Source: Blastocatellia bacterium
GTDB lineage: Bacteria > Acidobacteriota > Blastocatellia > UBA7656
Assembly (NCBI GenBank): GCA_022615215.1
Contig: JAKEHD010000524.1
Span: 1-12,115, forward strand
Direction of reading: 5' to 3'
DNA length: 12,115 bases
Made by a program: the position numbers and the translations under genes. The notes under the pieces are model-generated. The model saw only the letters and a list, made by a program, of their open reading frames with translations. It was not told the origin of the DNA and made no database searches. This document shows, piece after piece, positions 6,153 through 12,115 of the stretch. Each line of letters begins with the position of its first letter. Position 1 is the stretch's first letter.

Positions 6153-7484
6153 TCATCGCTGGTCGTTTATCGATATGCCGCTTTCGGCATAAAACCGGCG
6201 GGCCTCTTCTTCGGATTTCAAGAGGCGGTTCGAGCCGACTGTAACCACCACGCCGGAGCGCGGGCGCTGCGCCTTCAATCTCATCTCTCTTTCCAGCGCC
6301 ACATCGTGTGCGCCCGGTCGCTCTCCTTTTTTGAGATAATCCAATCCCCATTCCACCTTGGCATAGGCTTCGGCCAGTTCGTGAAAAGTTATATGGCTGA
6401 CCGGCACCGGCTGATTCGTTCGCAGGTTGAACCAGCGCGCAACCGGATTCAAGGCAACTAAAGCATCGAATCCTTCGGGAGGCCGCTCACGGGTGAGTTT
6501 ATTGCCTGAACGTCGATAAGGATTTATCCGGCTGTCGTAGTTGTTATCCAGATTGAGGCTGCCTGTGATTGTTACTTCCCCGCCAAAGGTGGGCGTCTGC
6601 TGCCCCAGGTGAAGGCGATAGCGACGATCCCCTTCGGTCAGTTGCACGAGCAGCAACAAACCCTCGTTGGAAGCTATGTAATCGGCCGCTATCAACGGGG
6701 CCGCGAGCGGGCTTACGTGATCGATACCTATCGTTTGAGCCAGACACTCGACGTTGAGTTCCACACGCCCCCTCTCATCCAGGCTCAGGCATTTCGCGCT
6801 CTCCTCGCCCGCTATCCATTCCAAGCGATTGAATGCTTCCTCAATATCGCCGCTTATCCAGAAACCACCCTGCCGCCGGGGGCGAGAGCCTCGGTTCCCT
6901 GCCCTTCTCGTGAGGGCTTCAAAAGCCAGGCGCACGGGGTCAGGGCGCGGTATAAAGGATGTATCCACCAAGGCATTGAGCGAGAGCTTGACCGCACGAA
7001 CCGCCGGCAGCCGCGCTTCATCTGAATGGCCTGTCGGTTTTAATAATGATATCGGCTGGGGAGATGGAGACGTGGCAGGCGTTATCGCGCTTTTACCGTC
7101 TTCAGGTTCCCCGGATCGCATCGAGCTTATGCTGCGAGGTCGGCCGAGCGATGAGATCGTGCTCGCGGGCCTGACCAGGAATTCCTTTATCACCCCCCGG
7201 TCCAGAAGGTTCTTGCCGTATCGTCGCGCCTCCGCGAAAGTTAAGAACTCTCCCACCATTATTCTTATCCATGTCCCGCGTCCGGGAAGCTCGACCATGC
7301 CCCAGACGGGCTGCTCTCCCGCCTGAGTCAGTCCGGCAATGCAGACCTGAGCCGACTCCATATCCTGAAATGCGGCCACCTGAATCGTGAAGAGATTCGC
7401 CCGCCCGCCCGCCGACGAGCGGGACGCTAAAGACAGGAGTAGAATCAAGAAGAGTGCAGAAAGGATCGCTCGCTTTGAATACAT
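6153..7484 (-). CDS. Exported SPOR-domain protein with HELAEAY C-terminal domain
   Basis: The protein has 443 residues from the ATG at 7484, which is preceded by GGAGG with a 4-base gap; a TTG 27 bases further upstream is possible but has no good ribosome site. Residues 1-25 are a signal peptide (SKR, then LSALFLILLLSLA, then SSA). Residues 30-107 fit a SPOR domain (LFTIQVAAFQDMESAQ, then GTWIRIMVGEFLTFAEARRYGKNL), a fold that binds denuded peptidoglycan, so the protein should sit in the periplasm or envelope. Residues 108-160 are a Ser/Pro-rich linker. The C-terminal half ends with VSHITFHELAEAYAKVEWG (362-380) and GAHDVALEREMRLKAQRP (391-408), which resembles a zincin helix followed by a Glu-rich helix. 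The fifth position of the HExxH pattern is Glu, so activity is uncertain. I do not recognise a named gene. Confidence 0.85.
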   Translation of the reverse strand: MYSKRAILSALFLILLLSLASRSSAGGRANLFTIQVAAFQDMESAQVCIAGLTQAGEQPVWGMVELPGRGTWIRIMVGEFLTFAEARRYGKNLLDRGVIKEFLVRPASTISSLGRPRSISSMRSGEPEDGKSAITPATSPSPQPISLLKPTGHSDEARLPAVRAVKLSLNALVDTSFIPRPDPVRLAFEALTRRAGNRGSRPRRQGGFWISGDIEEAFNRLEWIAGEESAKCLSLDERGRVELNVECLAQTIGIDHVSPLAAPLIAADYIASNEGLLLLVQLTEGDRRYRLHLGQQTPTFGGEVTITGSLNLDNNYDSRINPYRRSGNKLTRERPPEGFDALVALNPVARWFNLRTNQPVPVSHITFHELAEAYAKVEWGLDYLKKGERPGAHDVALEREMRLKAQRPRSGVVVTVGSNRLLKSEEEARRFYAESGISINDQR

Positions 7485-7545
7485 CGCGCCTCCGTTTGAG
7501 ATTTCTATCAAACGTCCATCGGGCAGGGGCCCGGCCTGGCGGCAT

Positions 7546-7571
7546 AAAAAGCAACAGGAAGCGTTTTCCTG
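7546..7571 (-). terminator. Probable intrinsic terminator downstream of tnpB
   Basis: On the minus strand, CAGGAA (7566-7571) pairs with TTCCTG (7555-7560) around a 5-base loop. It is followed by TTGC and then five T (7546-7550). It lies 22 bases after the tnpB stop. It could equally be part of the right-end guide RNA structure that TnpB elements encode. Confidence 0.5.
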
Positions 7572-7593
7572 ATGGAGGCTAGTGAATAGTTCC

Positions 7594-8729
7594 TCAGAAT
7601 GTAGAAAAGTCTTCCTTTAGAGGAAGTTTATCCACACCAGAGGTTTTCAGTACACGGAGACTATAAGCTCCCGCCAATCCCAGGTACTCAAGATTCTTGC
7701 TTGCATTCAGATCTGCATCGTCTTCATATCCACAATATAAGCATTTGAATCTCTCTCCTCTGCGATTTCTCTTATCGATCTTGCCGCAATGACTGCATCT
7801 TTGTGAAGTAAAACAAGGCGATACGAATCGAAGACGGACCCCTGTTTCTTCACATTTCTGCCCAGCCATTGTACGACCCTGGCCGTAAGCCAAAAAGATA
7901 AGAGCCTCTTCATTCCACGAGAAAACTTTCCTCTCCTGCCATGCTTGATATAACTCAAATCCTCAAGCACGATCTCTTTGACATCTGTTAAATCCAATGA
8001 TTTCAGACAACGAAAGACTTCTGTTTCAATGAAATGATGAGAAGTATTAGACCTTTTATCTTGAGCTAAGATTGTTTCTTTCAATTCCTGACCTATGATC
8101 TGACCATCGGAACAAGCCAGGATTTTATTGAATCCTCTATCTATGCCTACTACTTTGCCTTGTTTTTTCAACTCTGGCTTTGGTTTCTCAAATATCAAAT
8201 CTATAAATAACCTACCCCCATCGAATCCAAGACGAATAGAATTTGATAGAGACCAACTATCTCTCAGGAACTTATTGACATGCTCAGTCAGATTGAAAGG
8301 AAGAATGAGTTTGGGTAAGCCAGAAGATAGTTTCAGACATAATTCAAAATGGCCTGTAAAGGCGTCTACTGAAAAGAAACGGCTATCCAAGTTCACAGTT
8401 CTATTTCTAAGTACAGGCATTCGTTGTTTATTCTTTGAGAGCTTTCTTTGACTTCTAATTACTTCTTTAGCTTGCTTTGCTGCACATTGAGCTAATCGAG
8501 AAGTTATACCGAATCTCTCTACTCCCTTATCGGTGATAGTCTTATCAGCAAGATTAGAAGAGAGATCCTTTTCAGACCAAAAGAGTTCTATGAAGAAATT
8601 TACAGCTTGAATATAAACTATTATGGAATCTTTGATTTGTTGAGTCTTACCGGGATTGACTGAATTCAGATAGATGCGAGATGTTCTTCGCATACTACCT
8701 GGGTTCTTTCTCTTATGGGCTTTGATCAT
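7594..8729 (-). pseudogene. tnpB: TnpB RNA-guided nuclease, split by a one-base frameshift
   Basis: TnpB is a transposon-encoded RuvC nuclease guided by an RNA from the element's right end, the ancestor type of Cas12. Two overlapping frames make one protein. The first (8729-7707 open) holds the N-terminal helical region, RuvC-I in VVGIDRGF (D197) and RuvC-II in IVLEDLSYI (E256). The second (open to 7594) holds AYGQGRTMAGQKCEETGVR, the four-cysteine zinc ribbon CSHCG...CLYCG, and RuvC-III in DADLNAS. Family logic expects SFWAYG at the join; one G missing at about 7889-7897 (a TTTTTGG run on the minus strand) explains the shift. All three catalytic acids exist but not in one frame. Start at the ATG at 8729, with a weak AGGT upstream. 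The alternatives are a sequencing error at the homopolymer or -1 slippage. Confidence 0.8.
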
Positions 8730-8782
8730 TTTTTACCTGTGATATATCAACATAATCGATACTGATTTTCTACAAAATGAAA

Positions 8783-8826
8783 GTCTTTATTCGATACCTA
8801 AAGACAGATCAAAGATAAAGACAGAT
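8783..8826. repeat. Hairpin and direct repeat upstream of tnpB
   Basis: GTCTTTA (8783-8789) pairs perfectly with TAAAGAC (8799-8805) around a 9-base loop. AAAGACAGAT is repeated exactly at 8800-8809 and 8817-8826, so either copy could provide the right arm. Subterminal palindromes of this size are typical of IS200/IS605 left ends, which makes this a candidate end of the element; this is inference. Confidence 0.35.
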
Positions 8827-8980
8827 TATAAACAACGAGACGATTTCAACGACCAGTGAGGAATAAAATCGCACGAAACATCCCTATGTTAGGTTACAGT
8901 TCCCTCGCTGTCAATAATAATGTCGCGGCCGAATTATCATTGTGTTACCGCGTCCGATAGGTTAGACTTGGGCGTGTTGG

Positions 8981-9034
8981 AACCCCTTGTTTTGCCAGCT
9001 TCGATATTGGCAAAGTAGGGGGTTATTGTTTTTT
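8981..9034 (+). terminator. Strong terminator-like hairpin in a gene-free stretch
   Basis: TTTGCCA (8991-8997) pairs with TGGCAAA (9008-9014) around a 10-base loop. After a small internal loop, AACCCC (8981-8986) pairs with GGGGTT (9019-9024). Six T follow at 9029-9034. No plus-strand gene ends just before it, so either a small RNA or transcription out of the insert would be its target. The gene-free region 8730-9267 otherwise contains a second small hairpin, CCTTC/GAAGG (9057-9070), a possible longer pairing of 9053-9061 with 9121-9129, and no reliable gene. Confidence 0.5.
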
Positions 9035-9267
9035 GAAGGTAGTTGAGGCAGCCCGACCTTCCGGCGAAGGGTTTTCTTCAAGGTGAGGAAAGACAGAGTA
9101 ATACCCCTCGTCTTGCTTTTGAAAGTCGGCTCCCTTTGAGGAAAAAGTCTTCCTTTGATGGCCGCTCGATCGAAGCCTACCAGCGTCCGAGGCGCTGCAT
9201 GCCCCCTCCAAACACTTGCGCCTTGCGCGAGCAGGAATAGAGTTCGATTCGAGCGAGAAGGTTTCCC

Positions 9268-9873
9268 ATGACTACAAAATATTCCGAGGAGCGATCCGGG
9301 GAGGCGGGTCGTTTCAGTGTGGGCGAAGACGCGGAAGTCACCGTACAGATAGCCGAGCGCGACGGCCGCCAGTTCATAGTCATAAAAGAGCAGCATCCGG
9401 CCGATGCCGCTTCAACGACCGAGCAAGCGGTCGAAATACCCGTGACATCGCTGCCGGAATTGAAGCGCGCCATCGAGACCCTCGAAGAGAATGTCTTCCG
9501 TGAGGGCGAATCGGTCGAGCCAGGCGTCCATTTCGCTCATGATTCCGAAGAGGAATTCGCCCGCATTCTCGACTTTTACCACATAGCCTGGCAGTACGAA
9601 GCCCGCACCTTCGCTATAGAATGGGACGGCGAAGGCAATGTGACTAAAAGCTTCACGCCGGACTTCTATCTGCCCGACCACGACCTTTACATAGAGATCA
9701 CCACTCTCAAACAATCGCTCGTGACCAAGAAGAATCGCAAGGTGAGATTGTTGAAAGAGCTATACCCGGAAGTGAATGTCAAAATCCTCTATGCATCGGA
9801 CTATCAGAAACTGGTCGAGAAGTTCGCCGCAAGCGGCACCTGGCAAGACCAGGAAGCCCAGGACGAAGGGTGA
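9268..9873 (+). CDS. Putative PD-(D/E)XK-like nuclease with PUR/PC4-like N-terminal module
   Basis: The protein has 201 residues; the ATG at 9268 follows a GAGAAGG ribosome site. No signal peptide or membrane segment is seen, so it is probably cytoplasmic. Residues 15-75 alternate short beta strands and end in a helix (VTVQIAERDGRQFIVIKE, then AVEIPVTSLPELKRAIETLEE), a pattern reminiscent of PUR/PC4 single-strand nucleic-acid binders. Residues 90-186 look like a restriction-endonuclease fold: a helix with EEEFARILDFYHIAWQYE, then FTPDFYLP (129-136), then DLYIEITTLKQ (139-149), then LVTKKNRKVRLLKELYPEVNVKILY. The likely acidic residues are E95 or E96, D132 and E143. The usual lysine two positions after the last acid is Thr here, with Lys nearby at 148 and 154-155. 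As I recall, similar domains occur beside or fused to hypoxanthine phosphoribosyltransferase in other bacteria. Substrate unknown. Confidence 0.7.
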   Translation: MTTKYSEERSGEAGRFSVGEDAEVTVQIAERDGRQFIVIKEQHPADAASTTEQAVEIPVTSLPELKRAIETLEENVFREGESVEPGVHFAHDSEEEFARILDFYHIAWQYEARTFAIEWDGEGNVTKSFTPDFYLPDHDLYIEITTLKQSLVTKKNRKVRLLKELYPEVNVKILYASDYQKLVEKFAASGTWQDQEAQDEG

Positions 9874-10329
9874 CGCCTTGCAATCGGTTGGGCAGCGCGC
9901 GAAGGACCGGCGCGGCAAACCGTATAATCAGGAAGGCAATAGACGCGCTCTTTCCGCGAGGGTTTGAAGCAATGGCAGAGCGTGGAGGAAGACCTGTGAC
10001 CAAAAATAAAACGACCCCAAGTGATCACGGCATCCATCTTCAGAACCTCATTGCCAATGTTCGAATTCCTTGCGGTCTCCGATTCGCCGAAGTCCAATGG
10101 ACTCCGGCGCTTGAAGCTCTTGCGAACTTCAACCACCACACTGAGGCTTCACGTTTGCACCGCTGCCCCTTGCGAAGCACCGGCCCTCCCGTGACTCTGA
10201 AGATTTCAAACCCCAACCTCTTGGGATCGTACCTGATTGTTTCCAACCAGGCGAACGAGATATTATCACAGATTAATTCTTTGTCAACGAAAAAATGCAT
10301 TCAGGACAAAAATTTTTCATAAAAATTTT
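9874..10329. other. Gene-free spacer before hpt
   Basis: These 456 bases contain open frames on both strands (one starting with a GTG that overlaps the upstream stop, one on the minus strand of 86 codons), but neither shows recognisable domains or ordinary composition, so I do not call them. A small hairpin CCCAA/TTGGG (10212-10225) and an AT-rich stretch with repeated AAAAATTTT just before hpt are the only visible structures besides the candidate promoter. Confidence 0.4.
10237..10266 (+). promoter_or_regulatory. Candidate hpt promoter
   Basis: TTGTTT (10237-10242) and TATTAT (10261-10266) are separated by 18 bases; the -10 matches the consensus at five of six positions, the -35 at three. 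The predicted start lies near 10273, leaving an AT-rich leader of about 57 bases without a clear Shine-Dalgarno site. Confidence 0.35.
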
Positions 10330-10863
10330 ATGACGAATGAAAACGACCTCGAAAAAGCGCTGATTTCTCAGGAAAGGCTCCAGGAGCGTGTTTCGGAGCT
10401 TGGTCGGGAAATCTCCCAGGCTTACCTCGACAGAGACCTCGCCGTCATAGCCATCCTCAAGGGATCGTTCATCTTCGCAGCCGACCTGCTGCGCGCTATG
10501 ACCTCTTCGGTCACGATAGATTTCATGGCGATCTCTTCTTACCCCGGACAGACAAGCTCAGGCGTGGTCCGCATAATCAAAGACCTTGAGGAGAGCATAG
10601 CCGGGCGCAATGTGCTCCTTGTCGAAGACATAATCGACACGGGACTGACGGCGAGCTATCTCCTGCGGGTGCTCAAGCAACGCAATCCCGCGAGCATAGA
10701 GATATGCGCTCTGCTCGACAAATCGGCCCGCCGCATAATAGACCTGCCCATCGCTTACAGAGGCTTCGACATACCAGACGTTTTCGTTGTGGGCTACGGA
10801 ATGGACTATCAGCAAAAATATCGCAATCTGCCCTATATAGCCGTACTGCGGCAGAAGGAGTAA
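10330..10863 (+). CDS. hpt: Hypoxanthine phosphoribosyltransferase
   Basis: This cytoplasmic purine salvage enzyme converts hypoxanthine (often also guanine) and PRPP to IMP or GMP (EC 2.4.2.8). The 177 residues are a normal bacterial length. Visible motifs are the LKGS loop (43-46), the flexible loop region SSYPGQTSSG (69-78), the PRPP-binding VLLVEDIIDTGLT (95-107) with the acidic pair E99-D100, DKSARR (130-135) whose Lys contacts the base, and VVGYGMDYQQKYRNLPYI near the C-terminus. Start: the ATG at 10330 (MTNENDLEKAL) fits family lengths; the frame continues upstream to a TTG at 10237, but that part is not family-like. There is no good ribosome site; the leader is AT-rich, with repeated AAAAATTTT. 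A nuclease-like gene precedes it, and its stop codon touches the stop of the convergent modC. Confidence 0.97.
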   Translation: MTNENDLEKALISQERLQERVSELGREISQAYLDRDLAVIAILKGSFIFAADLLRAMTSSVTIDFMAISSYPGQTSSGVVRIIKDLEESIAGRNVLLVEDIIDTGLTASYLLRVLKQRNPASIEICALLDKSARRIIDLPIAYRGFDIPDVFVVGYGMDYQQKYRNLPYIAVLRQKE

Positions 10864-11997
10864 TCACTCATCATCGAGCACGTAACAGGAATGTGTCTTT
10901 ACGGCGAGCCACACATCCTGACCGGCTGAGAGCTTCAACTCCTCTACGGCCTGACGAGTGACGCTCACGTTCCACATCACTCCGCTCGCGACGCGCACGA
11001 GCGTGCGATTGCCTTTATCCTCGATCGTCGCAATGCGCCCGCACAGGATATTGCGGGCTGATGTCGAACGCGGCTCTTCGGTAGCAAGGAGTATATCACC
11101 CGACTGCACGGCTACCTTCACCGACTGGCCCGCTGCTTCTCGCCCGAACGGGACATCCAGACGGCACACGCCCCCTCCATCTGTTACTTCGACAGACATC
11201 GTGCCCCCGGCTTCATTTTTTCCCATAACCCGGCCCTCGAAGATATTCTCGACTCCCGTCAAACGGGCGATGCTCGCCGTTACGGGCGAGCCGAACACTT
11301 CGAGAGGCTCACCTGTGGAGGTCACGCGGCCGCGCTCATACACGATGACGCGCTCGCCTAAAGTTACAGCCTCTTCCCGGCTGTGAGTGACGTAGACAAT
11401 GGGCAATCGAAGCTGTCGATTGATCGCTTTCAGGTCAGCGATTATGCCGAGCTTCGTGGCCTCGTCTATGGCCGAAAGCGGCTCGTCGAGCAGCAATATC
11501 TGCGGCCGACAGAAGAGAGCGCGAGCGAGGGCCACGCGCTGGGCTTCGCCCCCTGATATATCGCGCGGTTTGCGATGGGCTGTGTGCTCTATACTCAGGG
11601 CCGCCATCAATTCCATCGCCCGCTTCTGCCGCTCCCCCCGCGGCACAGACGGCTGCCCGAATTCGACGTTGCCGAGCGCCGATAGATGCGGAAAGAGCGC
11701 GAGGTTCTGAAAGACGTAGCCAACCCCTCGCTCTCGTATGGGCAGATCGATCCCTTGCGAGGAATCGAAAAGCGCCCGGTCGCCTACAACTATTCGCCCC
11801 GAATCGGGCCGCACTATCCCGGCAATCGCTCTGAGCGTCGTAGTCTTGCCGGAGCCGGATGCGCCGAAAAGTATGGTCACTCCCGGCGGCGCATCGAATT
11901 CCACATCGAGCATGAAAGCGCCGGGCGCGTCATCGGATTGCGAGGATATTTTTCTATCAGAGCCGCCCAGTCTCTTTTTTATCTTCACTTTCAACAT
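10864..11997 (-). CDS. modC: Molybdate ABC transporter ATP-binding protein
   Basis: This is the ATPase that drives import of molybdate (or tungstate) through the ModB permease from the ModA binding protein. The 377 residues have the full ABC set: Walker A GASGSGKT (45-52), Q-loop in VFQNLALFPH (Q97), signature ISGGEAQRVALARAL (147-161, with the Q of LSGGQ replaced by E), Walker B ILLLDEP (167-173), and switch H205. About 250-375 is the accessory part, ending in a Mop/TOBE domain (SARNILCGRIATIEDKGNRT to HSCYVL) that distinguishes ModC from sugar-type ATPases. A polar insert at about 11-27 is longer than usual between the first two strands. I chose the ATG at 11997; a GTG at 12012 lies inside the adjacent repeat. 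The permease gene would be expected beyond the right edge. The alternative is another Mop-containing importer such as a tungstate or iron ATPase. Confidence 0.9.
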   Translation of the reverse strand: MLKVKIKKRLGGSDRKISSQSDDAPGAFMLDVEFDAPPGVTILFGASGSGKTTTLRAIAGIVRPDSGRIVVGDRALFDSSQGIDLPIRERGVGYVFQNLALFPHLSALGNVEFGQPSVPRGERQKRAMELMAALSIEHTAHRKPRDISGGEAQRVALARALFCRPQILLLDEPLSAIDEATKLGIIADLKAINRQLRLPIVYVTHSREEAVTLGERVIVYERGRVTSTGEPLEVFGSPVTASIARLTGVENIFEGRVMGKNEAGGTMSVEVTDGGGVCRLDVPFGREAAGQSVKVAVQSGDILLATEEPRSTSARNILCGRIATIEDKGNRTLVRVASGVMWNVSVTRQAVEELKLSAGQDVWLAVKTHSCYVLDDE

Positions 11998-12008
11998 ACG
12001 AAGGCCAA

Positions 12009-12075
12009 CCACAGATTACACAGATTACACAGATAAAAAACAGATACCCTCAGTGCTATCCGTGCAATCAGTGGA
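12009..12075. repeat. ACAGATTAC-type imperfect inverted repeat upstream of modC
   Basis: The nonamer ACAGATTAC is repeated at 12011-12019 and 12020-12028, with a partial third unit after it. A diverged inverted copy (ATCCGTGCAATCAGTGG) lies at 12058-12074; 14 of 17 positions pair with the left arm. This is a recurrent kind of interspersed repeat in many environmental bacteria, with unknown function. The modC start is only 12 bases from it, so it forms part of the modC upstream or leader region. From 12076 to the edge nothing is recognised. Confidence 0.65.
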
Positions 12076-12115
12076 CAGGCTCGTTACCTGGCGGTGAGCT
12101 TGTTTGTAAAGTACA

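Larger units (their letters stand above)
7546..8830 (-). mobile_element. Degraded lone-tnpB insertion (IS200/IS605/IS607 type)
   Basis: This stretch is visibly richer in A and T than the flanking genes and contains only tnpB, with no tnpA transposase on either side. A hairpin upstream of tnpB (8783-8805) and one downstream (7555-7571) are plausible end structures. The limits given are those of these structures, because no exact ends or target duplication can be identified; IS605-type elements do not make target duplications. Confidence 0.45.

Noticed and set aside
7605..9156. 14-base direct repeat AAAAGTCTTCCTTT at 7605-7618 and 9143-9156 around the tnpB insert
   Set aside because: A 14-base match in 12 kb is close to chance expectation, one copy lies inside tnpB, and IS605-type elements do not make target duplications.
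9230..9250. tRNA T-arm-like GAGTTCGATTCGAGC
   Set aside because: No matching acceptor, D or anticodon arms are present in the preceding 75 bases.
8962..9396. 144-codon minus-strand frame between tnpB and the nuclease-like gene
   Set aside because: It crosses the terminator-like hairpin and the start of the real plus-strand gene; composition looks non-coding.
10040..10300. 86-codon minus-strand frame with SAGVHWTSANRRPQG
   Set aside because: The peptide feels like a recurrent spurious translation, possibly of a repeat; no ribosome site or family evidence.
9870..10322. 150-codon plus-strand frame whose GTG overlaps the stop of the nuclease-like gene
   Set aside because: The overlap is attractive, but the translation has no domain-like pattern, and its end covers the hpt promoter and AT-rich leader.
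12009..12075. Short direct repeats that could suggest a CRISPR array
   Set aside because: The repeat units are contiguous 9-mers with no spacers and a diverged inverted copy, so this is an interspersed repeat and not an array.

Overview
This looks like a chromosomal segment from a GC-rich bacterium, most likely an Acidobacteriota of the Blastocatellia type. I infer this from the long SBBP beta-propeller protein with its conserved N-terminal domain, the gene-body style, and the abundance of short interspersed repeats (GTCAGTG-like heptamers, ACAGATTAC nonamers, GC-rich inverted arms). No rRNA or species marker is present, so the taxonomic call is an inference.

Layout: bases 1-541 hold the 3' part of a gene that enters from the left edge; it resembles the tail of a CFI-box-type C-terminal domain followed by one membrane helix. 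It runs without a stop codon into a secreted seven-repeat SBBP protein (542-2920, + strand). Converging on it, on the minus strand, is the housekeeping pair rpsO (5599-5868) and pnp (2978-5200). They are separated by about 400 bases that hold a plausible pnp promoter and several strong RNA stem-loops. Next comes a roughly 180-base palindromic repeat element, then an exported SPOR-domain protein (6153-7484, minus) with a HELAEAY-containing C-terminal domain. An AT-rich insert (about 7546-8830) carries a lone, frameshifted tnpB of the IS200/IS605/IS607 kind. A 540-base gene-free stretch contains a strong terminator-like hairpin.

The right third carries, on the plus strand, a putative PD-(D/E)XK-like nuclease with a possible PUR/PC4-like N-terminal module (9268-9873) and hpt, hypoxanthine phosphoribosyltransferase (10330-10863). 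Their convergent neighbour modC, a molybdate ABC transporter ATPase (10864-11997, minus), has a stop codon that directly abuts the hpt stop. An ACAGATTAC-type inverted repeat lies just upstream of modC.

Functionally, the core is RNA metabolism (S15, PNPase), purine salvage (Hpt) and molybdate uptake (ModC). Accessory material is one degraded TnpB element and several repeat families. The most distinctive observations are heptamer-repeat tracts that lie inside the SBBP coding sequence as in-frame linkers, the stop-less junction at 541/542, the structured pnp leader, and the uncharacterised nuclease next to hpt. I see no clear defence system or CRISPR array.
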